A stretch of DNA of 33,043 bases, taken from assembly GCA_964527585.1 (NCBI GenBank), contig CAZGPE010000016.1, forward strand, positions 1 to 33,043, written 5' to 3'. Of this stretch, positions 13,128-21,333 are shown in pieces. Within the stretch, counting starts at the first letter, position 1; each line of letters opens with the position of its first letter. A program made the translations under genes and the position numbers. A model generated the notes under the pieces. That model worked only from the letters and a program-made list of their open reading frames with translations, did not search any database and was not told the DNA's origin. Source of the stretch: Fimenecus sp964527585. Lineage in GTDB: Bacteria; Bacillota; Clostridia; Oscillospirales; Acutalibacteraceae.

Positions 13128-15230
13128 TCAGTCCAAAATAACATTCTGCGATATGTTTGTATCAATATCGCTCGATGTTCCGAAATATGCCCTGTATATA
13201 TCCGCAACAAGAACTGCAGTTGCCGAACCGCTGTTAAGATTTTCAATCGCAACGCAAACCGCAATTTGAGGATCTTCGGCGGGAGCAAACGAAATCATAA
13301 ATCCGTTAAGACCCGATTCGATTTTTCCGTTCACCTTTGCTTTTGATTCAGCGGTTCCCGTTTTAGCCGCAACCGAAACCGGCAAGTCCGAAAACGCCGA
13401 TAAACGAGAGCCGAGTCTTATCATACCCTCTTTTACAATATTAAAATTCTTTTCGGAAATCCCAGTCTCATTTAACACAACCGGAACATTCTCGATAACC
13501 GTCTGAGAATAATCCGCAGATTTTACACTTTTTACAAAGTGAGCCTTATATCTTGTTCCGCCGTTAGCGATTGTAGCCGCATAATTGCAAAGCTGTATCG
13601 GGGTAAAAAGATTATCCGACTGACCGATAGCCGCTTGAACCGTATCACCCGGATACCAAGTTCCGCCGTGAGCCTCACGGTACTCAATACTTGCCAAAAC
13701 ACCTGTCGATTCGCTGATTTCCACTCCGGTTTTTTGACCGAGTCCCAAACGAGTGCAATAATCGTTCATTTTTTCAATTCCGAGTTGTCTGCCCGTTTCG
13801 TAGAAAAATATATTACACGACTGATTAAGCGCTTCGGCTACATTGATTGCGCCGTGCGAATGAAGACATTTGAACTGCGTATCCTGAAAGAACGAATAAA
13901 TCCTATTGCAAGTAATTTTTGTATCTTTGGTAATTATTCCTTCTTCAAGACCGGCAAGTGCTACGGCAACCTTAAATGTCGAACCCGGTTCATAAGTGCT
14001 TTGTAAGGCTCTGTTCCAAAGCGGAGACGATTTATCGCTCACAAGAGCGGAATAGTCATCGTAATAAGTTGTCAAATCATAACTCGGATATGTTGCACAC
14101 GCAAGTACGGCTCCGCTGTTTACATCTATTACCACCGCAGATCCGACTGCTTGCAAAGACGCTTTATCCTTATATTTTTCAACAAACGAGGATAAAGCCT
14201 GCTGAACCGAAAGCTGAAAATCGGAATCAATTGTTAAAATCACCGTGTTTCCCTGAATCGGCTGTGTGGTTATCTCCGTTGTTTTTTTACCGTCGGAATC
14301 CGTAACCGTACTTTCAACACCGTTCGTACCACGCAAATATTCTTCCATTGCACTTTCAAGGCCGAATTTTCCGATAGTATCGTTCATTGCGTAAGCACGC
14401 AAACTCAAAGTGTCTTTTTCTTCCTGTGTTAAATTTTCATCTTTTACGGCTTCGAAATATTTTTCACTTTCCCTTGTGTATTCTTCGGCATTAAGTGCGC
14501 CGATTGTTCCGATTATATGCGGAGCGATTGTTCCGTCAAGATATTCTCTCTGTGTAACAACCTGAATTTCCACTCCGACATAAAATCCGCTGTTCTCTTT
14601 GATTTTCGAAGCAACTTCAACAGAAACATCATCCGCAAATGTATAAGGATTTGTTGTCGTAAATGCATTCTTTTTTAATGAATAACAAACCGATGCGATT
14701 TTCAATGCATCTTCATTCGAATAACCGTCAAGCTGAAATTTTTCTTTTAATTCATCAAAACAGTTTTGTGCTGTTGCATATTCGTTAAGATATAAAACGC
14801 TTTTCGATTTAAGATATTTAATATCGGAGTCTCTGTCTTCATAAAAGCAAACCGCACCGTTTTCGTCAATATACATGGGTATCTCATAGTTCCACTGCGT
14901 AGAGGTACTTTCCATAAGACGAATAAGCGAAATTATTATCTCGTTTCTCTGAAGTTGTTCATCGGTTCTCGGAAAATACGAACCGTTGAAAATAACGGTA
15001 TTTATCTGCTTATTTGTAACAAGCGCTTTTCCGTTACAGTCGAGAATTATACCCCGTGCCGCTTTAATCGTGGTATCTGTCTTTTTTACCGCAACTTTTT
15101 CATGCGAGACATCGTCGGCATTAACTATTTGTATCCTGAAAAGATCCGCTGTGAACAGCGTAAACACAAAAATTACCGCTACGACAAAAGCAGTTATTCT
15201 GAAACTGTTGCTTTTCGGTTTACCGTTCAT
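13128..15230 (-). CDS. mrdA: Class B penicillin-binding protein 2 (elongation transpeptidase)
   Basis: The 700-residue protein has a short cytoplasmic start, one transmembrane segment (about 11-29), an N-terminal pedestal domain and a transpeptidase domain. The active-site motifs are complete: STFK (Ser417-Lys420), SCN (471-473) and KTG (623-625). Class B PBPs cross-link peptidoglycan outside the membrane; in the mre cluster this is the partner of the MreBCD elongation machine. GGAG precedes the ATG. It sits between mreD (33 bases) and the MinD-like gene (14 bases). The usual RodA glycosyltransferase gene is not adjacent. A SpoVD-like or division PBP role is less likely given the context. Confidence 0.9.
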   Translation of the reverse strand: MNGKPKSNSFRITAFVVAVIFVFTLFTADLFRIQIVNADDVSHEKVAVKKTDTTIKAARGIILDCNGKALVTNKQINTVIFNGSYFPRTDEQLQRNEIIISLIRLMESTSTQWNYEIPMYIDENGAVCFYEDRDSDIKYLKSKSVLYLNEYATAQNCFDELKEKFQLDGYSNEDALKIASVCYSLKKNAFTTTNPYTFADDVSVEVASKIKENSGFYVGVEIQVVTQREYLDGTIAPHIIGTIGALNAEEYTRESEKYFEAVKDENLTQEEKDTLSLRAYAMNDTIGKFGLESAMEEYLRGTNGVESTVTDSDGKKTTEITTQPIQGNTVILTIDSDFQLSVQQALSSFVEKYKDKASLQAVGSAVVIDVNSGAVLACATYPSYDLTTYYDDYSALVSDKSSPLWNRALQSTYEPGSTFKVAVALAGLEEGIITKDTKITCNRIYSFFQDTQFKCLHSHGAINVAEALNQSCNIFFYETGRQLGIEKMNDYCTRLGLGQKTGVEISESTGVLASIEYREAHGGTWYPGDTVQAAIGQSDNLFTPIQLCNYAATIANGGTRYKAHFVKSVKSADYSQTVIENVPVVLNETGISEKNFNIVKEGMIRLGSRLSAFSDLPVSVAAKTGTAESKAKVNGKIESGLNGFMISFAPAEDPQIAVCVAIENLNSGSATAVLVADIYRAYFGTSSDIDTNISQNVILD

Positions 15231-15263
15231 TTGCGAATCTCCTTTCTTTTATATTTTCGAATA

Positions 15264-15788
15264 TCAATATTCTTCAACCGTTCGTGTCAAACGCATAATA
15301 TGTCTTACAATCAGATAAAAAACCGGTGTGAAAATTACCGTATATATAATTGAAGGCAAATAAAATCTGAAAAACAGCCAAATTGCACCGTCAACACCTT
15401 GAGCGGTAACAAAGAAAAGTACATAAAACACCGAATACAAGAGCGTTGCAGATGAAGAAAGTATCAGTGCGGTTAAAAGATGGTTTCTCATAAGAAGATT
15501 TATCAGCAACCCGCAAACAGCACCGACAAACATAAGAAAAAGTGCGTTGTATCCGTCTGCAAGTCCGGACACACCGTCCCACAGAATTCCGGCAAAAGCG
15601 CCTAAAAGCGCTCCTGCAATTTCCCGTTCGAACATTCCCAGACAAACTACCAGCGGAATAAGTAAAAAAGCCCTTGCCGAAAATATCTCAGGAAAAAATC
15701 CCTGTGTGTTTTGCAAAATATCAGCGAGGACTATCATTATTACAAATACTGTTCTTCTGAAGATGATAAGTTTTGTGTTGTTATGCAT
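15264..15788 (-). CDS. mreD: Rod shape-determining protein MreD
   Basis: This is a 174-residue polytopic membrane protein with about five hydrophobic segments and the MreD-like core GALLGAFAGILWDGVSG followed by GYNALFLMFVGAVCGLL. MreD helps link cytoplasmic MreB to the periplasmic-side wall synthases. I use ATG 15788 over an upstream in-frame TTG (15803), because GAGGG and AAGGGA precede the ATG. The start overlaps the end of mreC by 8 bases, implying coupled translation. MreD proteins diverge quickly, so the call rests partly on position between mreC and mrdA. Confidence 0.9.
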   Translation of the reverse strand: MHNNTKLIIFRRTVFVIMIVLADILQNTQGFFPEIFSARAFLLIPLVVCLGMFEREIAGALLGAFAGILWDGVSGLADGYNALFLMFVGAVCGLLINLLMRNHLLTALILSSSATLLYSVFYVLFFVTAQGVDGAIWLFFRFYLPSIIYTVIFTPVFYLIVRHIMRLTRTVEEY

Positions 15789-16626
15789 TTCCCTTACCCT
15801 CAAAATCAGTAATCACAAACGCTTCCTGAACTTCTCCGACTTCGATTTCGGGTTTTACCAAAGCATAATACGAAACATCGCCATCTTCAGCCGATACCGA
15901 TTCAACCGTTCCGATAATCAAACCTCTCGGAAAAATTCCGCCGACACCGGAAGTGCAGACTATTCCGCCTTCGGCAATCGCAGTATCCGCAGTAAGTCCT
16001 GCGAATTTTATCCTTGAGTTCATACTGATTTTCGCCGTTGTATCCGTATAACCGAGTTCGCCGGTTCTTATCTCATAAGCCGCCGCATTTACCTTGGGAT
16101 CGCAAACCGACAGTACAGTGCAAGTTGTCGGAGTAACTTCACTTACTATTCCGATAAGATATTCTCCGCTTATAACAGGATCGTTAACACTTACCGAATC
16201 ATTGCTTCCGCAGTTCAACTCAAACGAACCGAACACATCTGCGGAATCTCTTCCGATTACCGTTCCCTCGGTAAACTTAAAATCGGGATTTTTTTCTTTG
16301 ACTTCAAGAAATTTTTCATACGCTTGAACCTGCTTTTGCAATTTCTCGTAATCGACAAGTTTTTTCTGATATTCGGCAACCTGCTCCTCAAGTTCCGCAA
16401 TTCTTTGCATATAACTGCTTGAAGAAACAAATCCGCCGGTTACATTTTCAAATTCTTCGGTTATTGCCGAAGCCAATCTGGAAAGCGGTGAAAAAACAGT
16501 GCTTACAGCAGAAGTTATCGGTGAAGATGCATTTTTCGCAGTTGTCCCCGCAATTAAAGCCGCAAGGAAAACAACGGTAATTAAAAGTAAAGTTCTGAAT
16601 GTTTTTGTTTTGAAAAAGCTCCTCAT
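15781..16626 (-). CDS. mreC: Rod shape-determining protein MreC
   Basis: The 281-residue protein has one N-terminal transmembrane segment (about 11-30), a coiled coil (about 68-105, RIAELEEQVAEYQKKL) and then a beta-rich MreC domain (VIGRDSADVFGSFELNCGSN, later GVGGIFPRGLIIGTVESV). MreC is a bitopic scaffold that activates PBP2 outside the membrane. ATG 16626 is preferred to the in-frame GTG 16635, since GCAGG is spaced for the ATG. A stem-loop between mreB and mreC (16660-16685) may reduce transcription of this gene relative to mreB. Confidence 0.94.
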   Translation of the reverse strand: MRSFFKTKTFRTLLLITVVFLAALIAGTTAKNASSPITSAVSTVFSPLSRLASAITEEFENVTGGFVSSSSYMQRIAELEEQVAEYQKKLVDYEKLQKQVQAYEKFLEVKEKNPDFKFTEGTVIGRDSADVFGSFELNCGSNDSVSVNDPVISGEYLIGIVSEVTPTTCTVLSVCDPKVNAAAYEIRTGELGYTDTTAKISMNSRIKFAGLTADTAIAEGGIVCTSGVGGIFPRGLIIGTVESVSAEDGDVSYYALVKPEIEVGEVQEAFVITDFEGKGNA

Positions 16627-16659
16627 TAACAACACCTGCCTTTCTGCGTAAAAAGTTTT

Positions 16660-16685
16660 AACAGCAGGTTAAAACACCTGCCGTT
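16660..16685 (-). terminator. Stem-loop between mreB and mreC (attenuator candidate)
   Basis: GCAGGT (16664-16669) pairs with ACCTGC (16676-16681), extended by AAC (16660-16662) with GTT (16683-16685) across one mismatch. On the minus strand it is followed by AAAACTTTTT. It probably allows partial read-through, giving more mreB than mreC mRNA. Confidence 0.45.
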
Positions 16686-16692
16686 AATTAAC

Positions 16693-17697
16693 TCAGTTTC
16701 TTTTATCAAGAAGTTTTGTATTTTCCAAGCACATACCGGTTCCGTCTGCAACACAGTCAAGCGGATTTTCCGCAATATGAACAGGAATTTTGGTTTCGAT
16801 TGCGATAAGTTTATCCAACCCTCTAAGCAACGCACCGCCGCCCGTAAGCATAATACCTCTGTCGATAATATCCGCAGAAAGTTCCGGGGGAGTTTTCTCA
16901 AGAGTCGAACGAATGGCATCGAGAATCTGATTGACGGAATCGGAAAGAGCCTCTCTGACTTCTTCCGAAGTAATTTCAATATTCTTGGGAAGACCGTCAA
17001 GCAAATTTCTGCCCTTTATATCCATTGCACCTTCACCGTCATAAGGATATGCTGAACCGATTTTAATTTTAATCTCTTCTGCGGTTCTTTCACCGATAAG
17101 AAGATTGTGTTTCTTTCTTATGTAAGCGATGATAGCTTCATCGAAATTATCGCCCGCAACTCTTGCGGACTGAGCGGTAACAATATCACCGTAAGAAATT
17201 ACCGCAACTTCCGATGTGCCGCCGCCGATATCGACAACCATATTACCGACCGCTTCCGAAACAGCCAAACCGGCACCTATCGCCGCAGCCATAGGTTCTT
17301 CGATAAGCATTACCCTTTTAGCGCCTGCCGAACGGGCGGCATCAATAACCGCTCTTCTTTCAACTTCGGTAACACTTGACGGTATGCAGATAAGCACTCT
17401 CGCTCTTGAAAACGGCGAAGTATTGATCGCCATTTTTATAAACCCTTTAAGCATATCCGAAGTTATATCGAAGTCCGCTATTACACCGTCTTTAAGCGGT
17501 CTTACCGCTATAATCGAACCGGGCGTTCTTCCTATCATCTGTTTAGCCTTTTCTCCGACTGCTTCAACCTTTTGCGGATATGTACTTACATTAACCGCAA
17601 CAACGGAAGGCTCTCTAATTACAATTCCTTTTCCTCTGACAAAAACCAATGTATTTGCCGTACCGAGATCAATACCGATATCCTGTGAAAACAACAT
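16693..17697 (-). CDS. mreB: Rod shape-determining actin homologue MreB
   Basis: The 334-residue protein matches the family. The phosphate-1 loop DIGIDLGTANTLVF starts at residue 6, followed by GEKAKQMIGRTPG, CIPSSVTEVERRAV, IEEPMAAAIGAGL, DIGGGTSEVAVIS (phosphate 2) and LTGGGALLRGLDKLI near the end. MreB filaments at the inner membrane face guide elongation synthases around the cell. I start at ATG 17697, with AAAGGAAG upstream. The longer frame to 17745 adds a basic segment not seen in the family and reaches the predicted transcription start. It is the first gene of mreB-mreC-mreD-mrdA-minD-like. Confidence 0.97.
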   Translation of the reverse strand: MLFSQDIGIDLGTANTLVFVRGKGIVIREPSVVAVNVSTYPQKVEAVGEKAKQMIGRTPGSIIAVRPLKDGVIADFDITSDMLKGFIKMAINTSPFSRARVLICIPSSVTEVERRAVIDAARSAGAKRVMLIEEPMAAAIGAGLAVSEAVGNMVVDIGGGTSEVAVISYGDIVTAQSARVAGDNFDEAIIAYIRKKHNLLIGERTAEEIKIKIGSAYPYDGEGAMDIKGRNLLDGLPKNIEITSEEVREALSDSVNQILDAIRSTLEKTPPELSADIIDRGIMLTGGGALLRGLDKLIAIETKIPVHIAENPLDCVADGTGMCLENTKLLDKRN

Positions 17698-17750
17698 TAG
17701 TTTCAACTTCCTTTCTTTTACTCTCTTTTTTACCCATTTTAACATATAAT

Positions 17751-17779
17751 ATTATAACCTTTGATTAGCAATTTCTCAA
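17751..17779 (-). promoter_or_regulatory. Sigma-A promoter of the mre operon
   Basis: On the minus strand TTGAGA (17779-17774), a 17-base spacer and perfect TATAAT (17756-17751). The start codon lies about 47 bases past the predicted transcript start. Confidence 0.75.
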
Positions 17780-17816
17780 CAGTTATATTGCAAAAACTTA
17801 TTAAAAAAATGTAAAT

Positions 17817-18638
17817 TTACTGTGTTTCAAACCTTTTTGAGTTTCTTCGCCAATGAAAAAGATACTGTTGAGCGATTCCTTCATAGTTTTTTATACATTC
17901 AGGCAATCCTTCGGGATACATTTCCTGTATTATACGCTTAACCCAAACATCAATCGGAAACGCTTCGAGCTTTCCAAACCCGTACAAAAGAGTACATTCG
18001 GCAACCTTTTTGCCTACTCCTTTTATTTTAACAAGTTCTTCTCTTCCGAATTCAATATCACCGTGTTCGATTTTTTCAAAATCAACTTCACCGCACGACA
18101 CCTTCCGTGCCGCATCAATAATATACTTCGCACGAAATCCCGCACGAAGAACTGATAAATCTTCAACACTCAGCGACGCTGTCTTTTCGACGCCGGGAAA
18201 CGCAAACACACCCTGCTGTATTTCTTCTCCGAAGTTTTCGCAAAACCGTGAAACAATCCCTTTTATCCTCGGTATATTGTTGTTTTGAGAAATAATAAAC
18301 GAACACAAAGTTTCCCACGGCTCCTGCCTTAAAATTCTGATACCGGAAAACTCCTCACAAGCAAGACGCAAATTTTCATCTTGAGAAAAACCGTCGGTTA
18401 TTTTCTTGTAATCCCGATCAAAATCAAGATACCTGCGAAGCACCGAATCAAACTCTTCTTTCGTGCAATTGCAGTATAACATTCCGTCTTTCTGGCAAAG
18501 AGAGAAATATTTATTTCCCACCGCCGCACACATATTTCCGTGTTCGTCTTTCTTCCATCTGAACGCCTGTCCGCAATCAAGAGTTAATTCCAAATCAAAC
18601 ATTTGCGGAATTTCGGTTCTGTAAATCATTCCTTCCAT
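17817..18638 (-). CDS. ogg: 8-oxoguanine DNA glycosylase (OGG1-like, HhH-GPD family)
   Basis: The 273-residue protein has an N-terminal OGG-type domain (LTLDCGQAFRWKK) and the hallmark QNNNIPRIKGIV. The helix-hairpin-helix and GPD segment is KIKGVGKKVAECTLLYGFGK, with catalytic Lys211, and Asp230 is in FPIDVWVKR. It ends in the family-typical AQQYLFHW. The enzyme removes 8-oxoguanine opposite C and can nick the abasic site as a bifunctional glycosylase. AGGGG is correctly spaced from the ATG. It stands alone between the mre promoter and a 0.42 kb intergenic stretch. Human-type OGG1 is longer; this compact form is common in Clostridia. Confidence 0.92.
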   Translation of the reverse strand: MEGMIYRTEIPQMFDLELTLDCGQAFRWKKDEHGNMCAAVGNKYFSLCQKDGMLYCNCTKEEFDSVLRRYLDFDRDYKKITDGFSQDENLRLACEEFSGIRILRQEPWETLCSFIISQNNNIPRIKGIVSRFCENFGEEIQQGVFAFPGVEKTASLSVEDLSVLRAGFRAKYIIDAARKVSCGEVDFEKIEHGDIEFGREELVKIKGVGKKVAECTLLYGFGKLEAFPIDVWVKRIIQEMYPEGLPECIKNYEGIAQQYLFHWRRNSKRFETQ

Positions 18639-18652
18639 TTTTTCACCCCTTA

Positions 18653-18713
18653 AAATTGCACAAAAAATTCAAAAATTTATATACAAAAACAACAATGGTA
18701 AATTGCACAAAAA
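18653..18713. repeat. Pair of 14-bp direct repeats upstream of ogg
   Basis: AAATTGCACAAAAA occurs at 18653-18666 and again at 18700-18713, 47 bases start to start. The first copy overlaps the region just upstream of the ogg Shine-Dalgarno. They could be operator half-sites. Confidence 0.45.
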
Positions 18714-18874
18714 CATTCGTTCGCTTTACTCAAAAAATAACTACCATCCGTAATATTTTGTAAAGATAAAATAACTTACAGTATTTACCGAAAAATATCG
18801 AAAAGTTATAAACATCCGACTAAAACTGCTCAAAAAACCGAGTTTTGCACAGTTTTTAGGGCAACTTATCAACA

Positions 18875-18905
18875 TTTTGAACAGGGTTTTGAACATTTTT
18901 GAACA
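18875..18905. repeat. Three closely spaced TTTTGAACA repeats
   Basis: Identical 9-mers begin at 18875, 18887 and 18897, spaced 12 and 10 bases (about one helical turn), just after CTTATCAACA. The phasing suggests a cooperative protein-binding site. No binder is assigned. Confidence 0.5.
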
Positions 18906-19060
18906 AAACAAAAATATACCAACTGTAATATTTTTACAAAATTGAATTTTGTATAATTTTCCATATTGACAGATTTTAATTGTTTAATTCTTACATAAAA
19001 AGTATATTTTATCCGCCGTTTTACAATACTATCATTATCAAACTAAAAGGACGAAACGGT

Positions 19061-19321
19061 ATGATCAAAGGCGTAAACAGACAAGTTCTCGAAATTCACG
19101 ATACAGGCACAAAATATTTTGAAAAGGCGCTGTTTTTTGTCAAACCGGAATATTCGGCACTGAGCGAAAAAAGGCTTAACGAAAAAGCTCTGCAAGCTCT
19201 TTCCGGCGCCGAAAAACTTCCGAAAACACGAAAAGCGAAAATCAAAACCGTTATTTTGAAAATTGTTTATCTGCTCTGTGCCGCCGTAATCGGTGCTTGT
19301 CTTTCATTACTTATCAGATGA
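19061..19321 (+). CDS. Small membrane-anchored protein of unknown function
   Basis: This 86-residue protein has a soluble N-terminus (MIKGVNRQVLEIHDTGTKYF), a charged middle and one C-terminal transmembrane segment (about 67-84) ending LLIR, a tail-anchor layout. I recognise the opening as a conserved hypothetical protein of Clostridia but know no function. ATG 19061 is chosen because AAAGGA lies 9 bases upstream; the frame back to 18980 is AT-rich and without a ribosome site. Its 3' end overlaps the end of the convergent GH13 gene by 15 bases, so the two transcripts can form antisense RNA. Confidence 0.7.
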   Translation: MIKGVNRQVLEIHDTGTKYFEKALFFVKPEYSALSEKRLNEKALQALSGAEKLPKTRKAKIKTVILKIVYLLCAAVIGACLSLLIR

Positions 19322-21184
19322 TTTTTTCAAAATCACCGAACTTAAAGCGGGCACTTTTATACTTTGCGTGCAAACTTCATTTGAAAAGATTTCTTTTGCC
19401 GCAATATATTTTTCCGGTAAATAATATTCTATATCTTCTTCGTTTCGGTTGGCGATAATTAAAAGCGACTCTTCTTTTCCGATTCGTTCAAAAGCAACGC
19501 AGCCGAGCGTTGCGGAAACACATGAAAACTCGCCGTCTTTCAGACATCCGTTCTCTTTTCGGAGTTTTCCGAGCATAACATAATACGAGTGAAGTTCACA
19601 TTCTATGTTTTTCCAATCGAAAAATGCTCTGTTGAACGGATCTTTATAACCTTCCATTCCGATTTCATCGCCGTAATAAACACTCGGTACACCCGGTAAC
19701 ATATACGACAGCGAAGCCGCAAGTTTCATCAACTTTATTCCTTTTTCTTTCTCGGAATCGCTTAAAAAGTTCTCGCTTTGCCACTGTCTGTCTTTACCTT
19801 CGCATGACTTTCCGACAATACGGGTTATCGCCCTTTCGGTATCATGCGTGCCGATATGGTTCATCAGCACATCCAAAACCTGTTTGGGATAATTATTTAC
19901 AACGGAATTAACGGTTTTAATAAAATCTTCCGCTCTTCCGTTTCTCGAAAAATTGAGAACTGCGTTTGCAAAAGGATAATTCATAACGCTGTCAAATTGT
20001 TCACCCAATATAAAGTGCCGTCTTTCACCGTAAGAAATTTTATTTGATGCATCTTCCCAAACTTCTCCTAAAAGCAGTGCATCCTCTTTTTCCGTTTTTA
20101 CAGCCCTACGAACCGCTTCGATGAAAACATCCGGAAGTTCATCCGCAACATCAAGCCGCCATCCGTCAGCGCCGAGTCGAAGCCATTTTCTGATTATTCC
20201 GTTTTCACCGGCTATAAACTCAAGGTAGTCTTTATTTTCCTCGCTTACTTCGGGAAGTGTTTCAAATCCCCACCAAGAAGTATATTTATCGGGATATTTT
20301 TGAAATTTATACCAACCGTAATACGCCGACTCTTTAGAATTATACGCTCCCAAAGTGCCGTACCGATTTTCTTTGTTGAAATAGACGCTGTCATCTCCCG
20401 TATGCGAAAAAACTCCGTCCAAAATTATTTTAATACCGTTTTTATGCGCTTTATCGCAAAGCGAAACAAAATCTTCCGTCGTTCCGAGTAATGAATCAAT
20501 TTTTGTATAATCCGCAGTATTGTAACGATGGTTCGAATGAGCCTCAAATATCGGATTAAGATAAATGCATGTAACTCCAAGTTGCGTTAAATAGGGAATT
20601 TTCTCCTCGATTCCTTTTAAGTCGCCGCAGAAATAATCGTTATTCAGCACTTTGCCTTCGGAATTAGGTTTCCAAAACGGTGTGTTTTCTGTGTCGCTTC
20701 TCAATATCCTGTCAGACGGTACATTATGCTTTTCTTTCCCGGAATTATAAAATCTGTCGGGAAAAATTTGATAAATCACTCCGCCCTTAAGCCAATCGGG
20801 AGTTTTGAAGGAGGCTTTACAAACGGTCAACTGCCAATCATCTGTTTTCCATAAACCGTCAACTTCTCCCGTCCCGTCAGCACCTTTTCCGAGTCTCAGT
20901 TTTCCGGAAGGTGTACACAATTCAAAATGGTAAAAAAACAGTCCGACTTTTTCCGGAATTATTTCAACATCCCATATTTCATTATCACCTTCATACATTC
21001 CCGCCCAATACATTCCACGCTCAGACCATTTGCCTGTCTCATCGTCTTTCATCCAAAACTCCGCCGCATTTACGGAATATGAACGGGGAACAACGATTTT
21101 GAATTTAACCGTTTCACCGCAACCGACCGCACCTTTTACACTTTTATAAAAAATTTCTTCGCTGACATAAGATTTAACGCTCAT
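19307..21184 (-). CDS. Intracellular GH13 alpha-glucanase (neopullulanase/cyclomaltodextrinase-like)
   Basis: The 625-residue protein has no signal peptide, so it acts in the cytoplasm. An N-terminal beta-sandwich (about 1-125) precedes the (beta/alpha)8 barrel (GGVIYQIFPDRF at about 134). Conserved regions are DGVFSH (256-261), GWRLDVADE with nucleophile Asp345, GEVWED with acid/base Glu374, and IGTHDTER with Asp448. LNPIFEAHSNHRYNTADY is typical of the neopullulanase/cyclomaltodextrinase group. These enzymes hydrolyse maltodextrins, cyclodextrins or pullulan after uptake. No sugar transporter is adjacent. The gene has its own promoter with 10-bp direct repeats. The exact substrate cannot be read from sequence. 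Confidence 0.9.
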   Translation of the reverse strand: MSVKSYVSEEIFYKSVKGAVGCGETVKFKIVVPRSYSVNAAEFWMKDDETGKWSERGMYWAGMYEGDNEIWDVEIIPEKVGLFFYHFELCTPSGKLRLGKGADGTGEVDGLWKTDDWQLTVCKASFKTPDWLKGGVIYQIFPDRFYNSGKEKHNVPSDRILRSDTENTPFWKPNSEGKVLNNDYFCGDLKGIEEKIPYLTQLGVTCIYLNPIFEAHSNHRYNTADYTKIDSLLGTTEDFVSLCDKAHKNGIKIILDGVFSHTGDDSVYFNKENRYGTLGAYNSKESAYYGWYKFQKYPDKYTSWWGFETLPEVSEENKDYLEFIAGENGIIRKWLRLGADGWRLDVADELPDVFIEAVRRAVKTEKEDALLLGEVWEDASNKISYGERRHFILGEQFDSVMNYPFANAVLNFSRNGRAEDFIKTVNSVVNNYPKQVLDVLMNHIGTHDTERAITRIVGKSCEGKDRQWQSENFLSDSEKEKGIKLMKLAASLSYMLPGVPSVYYGDEIGMEGYKDPFNRAFFDWKNIECELHSYYVMLGKLRKENGCLKDGEFSCVSATLGCVAFERIGKEESLLIIANRNEEDIEYYLPEKYIAAKEIFSNEVCTQSIKVPALSSVILKKSSDK

Positions 21185-21214
21185 AAAACACCTTTGTGAA
21201 AAAATATTTATTAC

Positions 21215-21243
21215 AGTATATCATAATCGGACCGTATAAACAA
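21215..21243 (-). promoter_or_regulatory. Promoter of the GH13 gene
   Basis: On the minus strand TTGTTT (21243-21238), a 17-base spacer and TATACT (21220-21215). Two identical ATCATAATCG repeats flank or overlap the core elements. Confidence 0.6.
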
Positions 21244-21253
21244 ATCATAATCG
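21220..21253. promoter_or_regulatory. Direct-repeat operator candidate at the GH13 promoter
   Basis: ATCATAATCG occurs at 21220-21229 (from the -10 edge into the spacer) and at 21244-21253 (adjoining the -35), 24 bases apart. The position would suit a repressor or activator responding to sugars. No regulator gene is nearby. Confidence 0.45.
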
Positions 21254-21296
21254 CCCGATTTTTATGTAACATATTTCCTGTTTTTTATTTTATAAA

Positions 21297-21324
21297 AAAG
21301 GAGACACCGCAAAGTGTCTCCTTT
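21297..21324 (-). terminator. Rho-independent terminator of the parA-parB-serS unit
   Basis: AAAGGAGACAC (21297-21307) and GTGTCTCCTTT (21314-21324) form an 11-bp stem. On the minus strand it runs into TTTTTTATAAAA. Confidence 0.9.
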
Positions 21325-21333
21325 AATAATGCA

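Larger units (their letters stand above)
18639..19060. other. 422-base AT-rich divergent intergenic region with repeated motifs
   Basis: No gene or known RNA is supported. It separates the divergent glycosylase (minus) and small membrane protein (plus) genes. It holds two copies of AAATTGCACAAAAA (18653-18666, 18700-18713) and three of TTTTGAACA (starting 18875, 18887, 18897). A possible plus-strand -10 TATAAT lies at about 18950 without a convincing -35. The ogg promoter was not clear. Confidence 0.5.

Noticed and set aside
18862..18873. CTTATCAACA as a DnaA box in the ogg upstream region
   Set aside because: One mismatch from TTATCCACA but single, far from dnaA and embedded in a different repeat; not enough to call an origin element.
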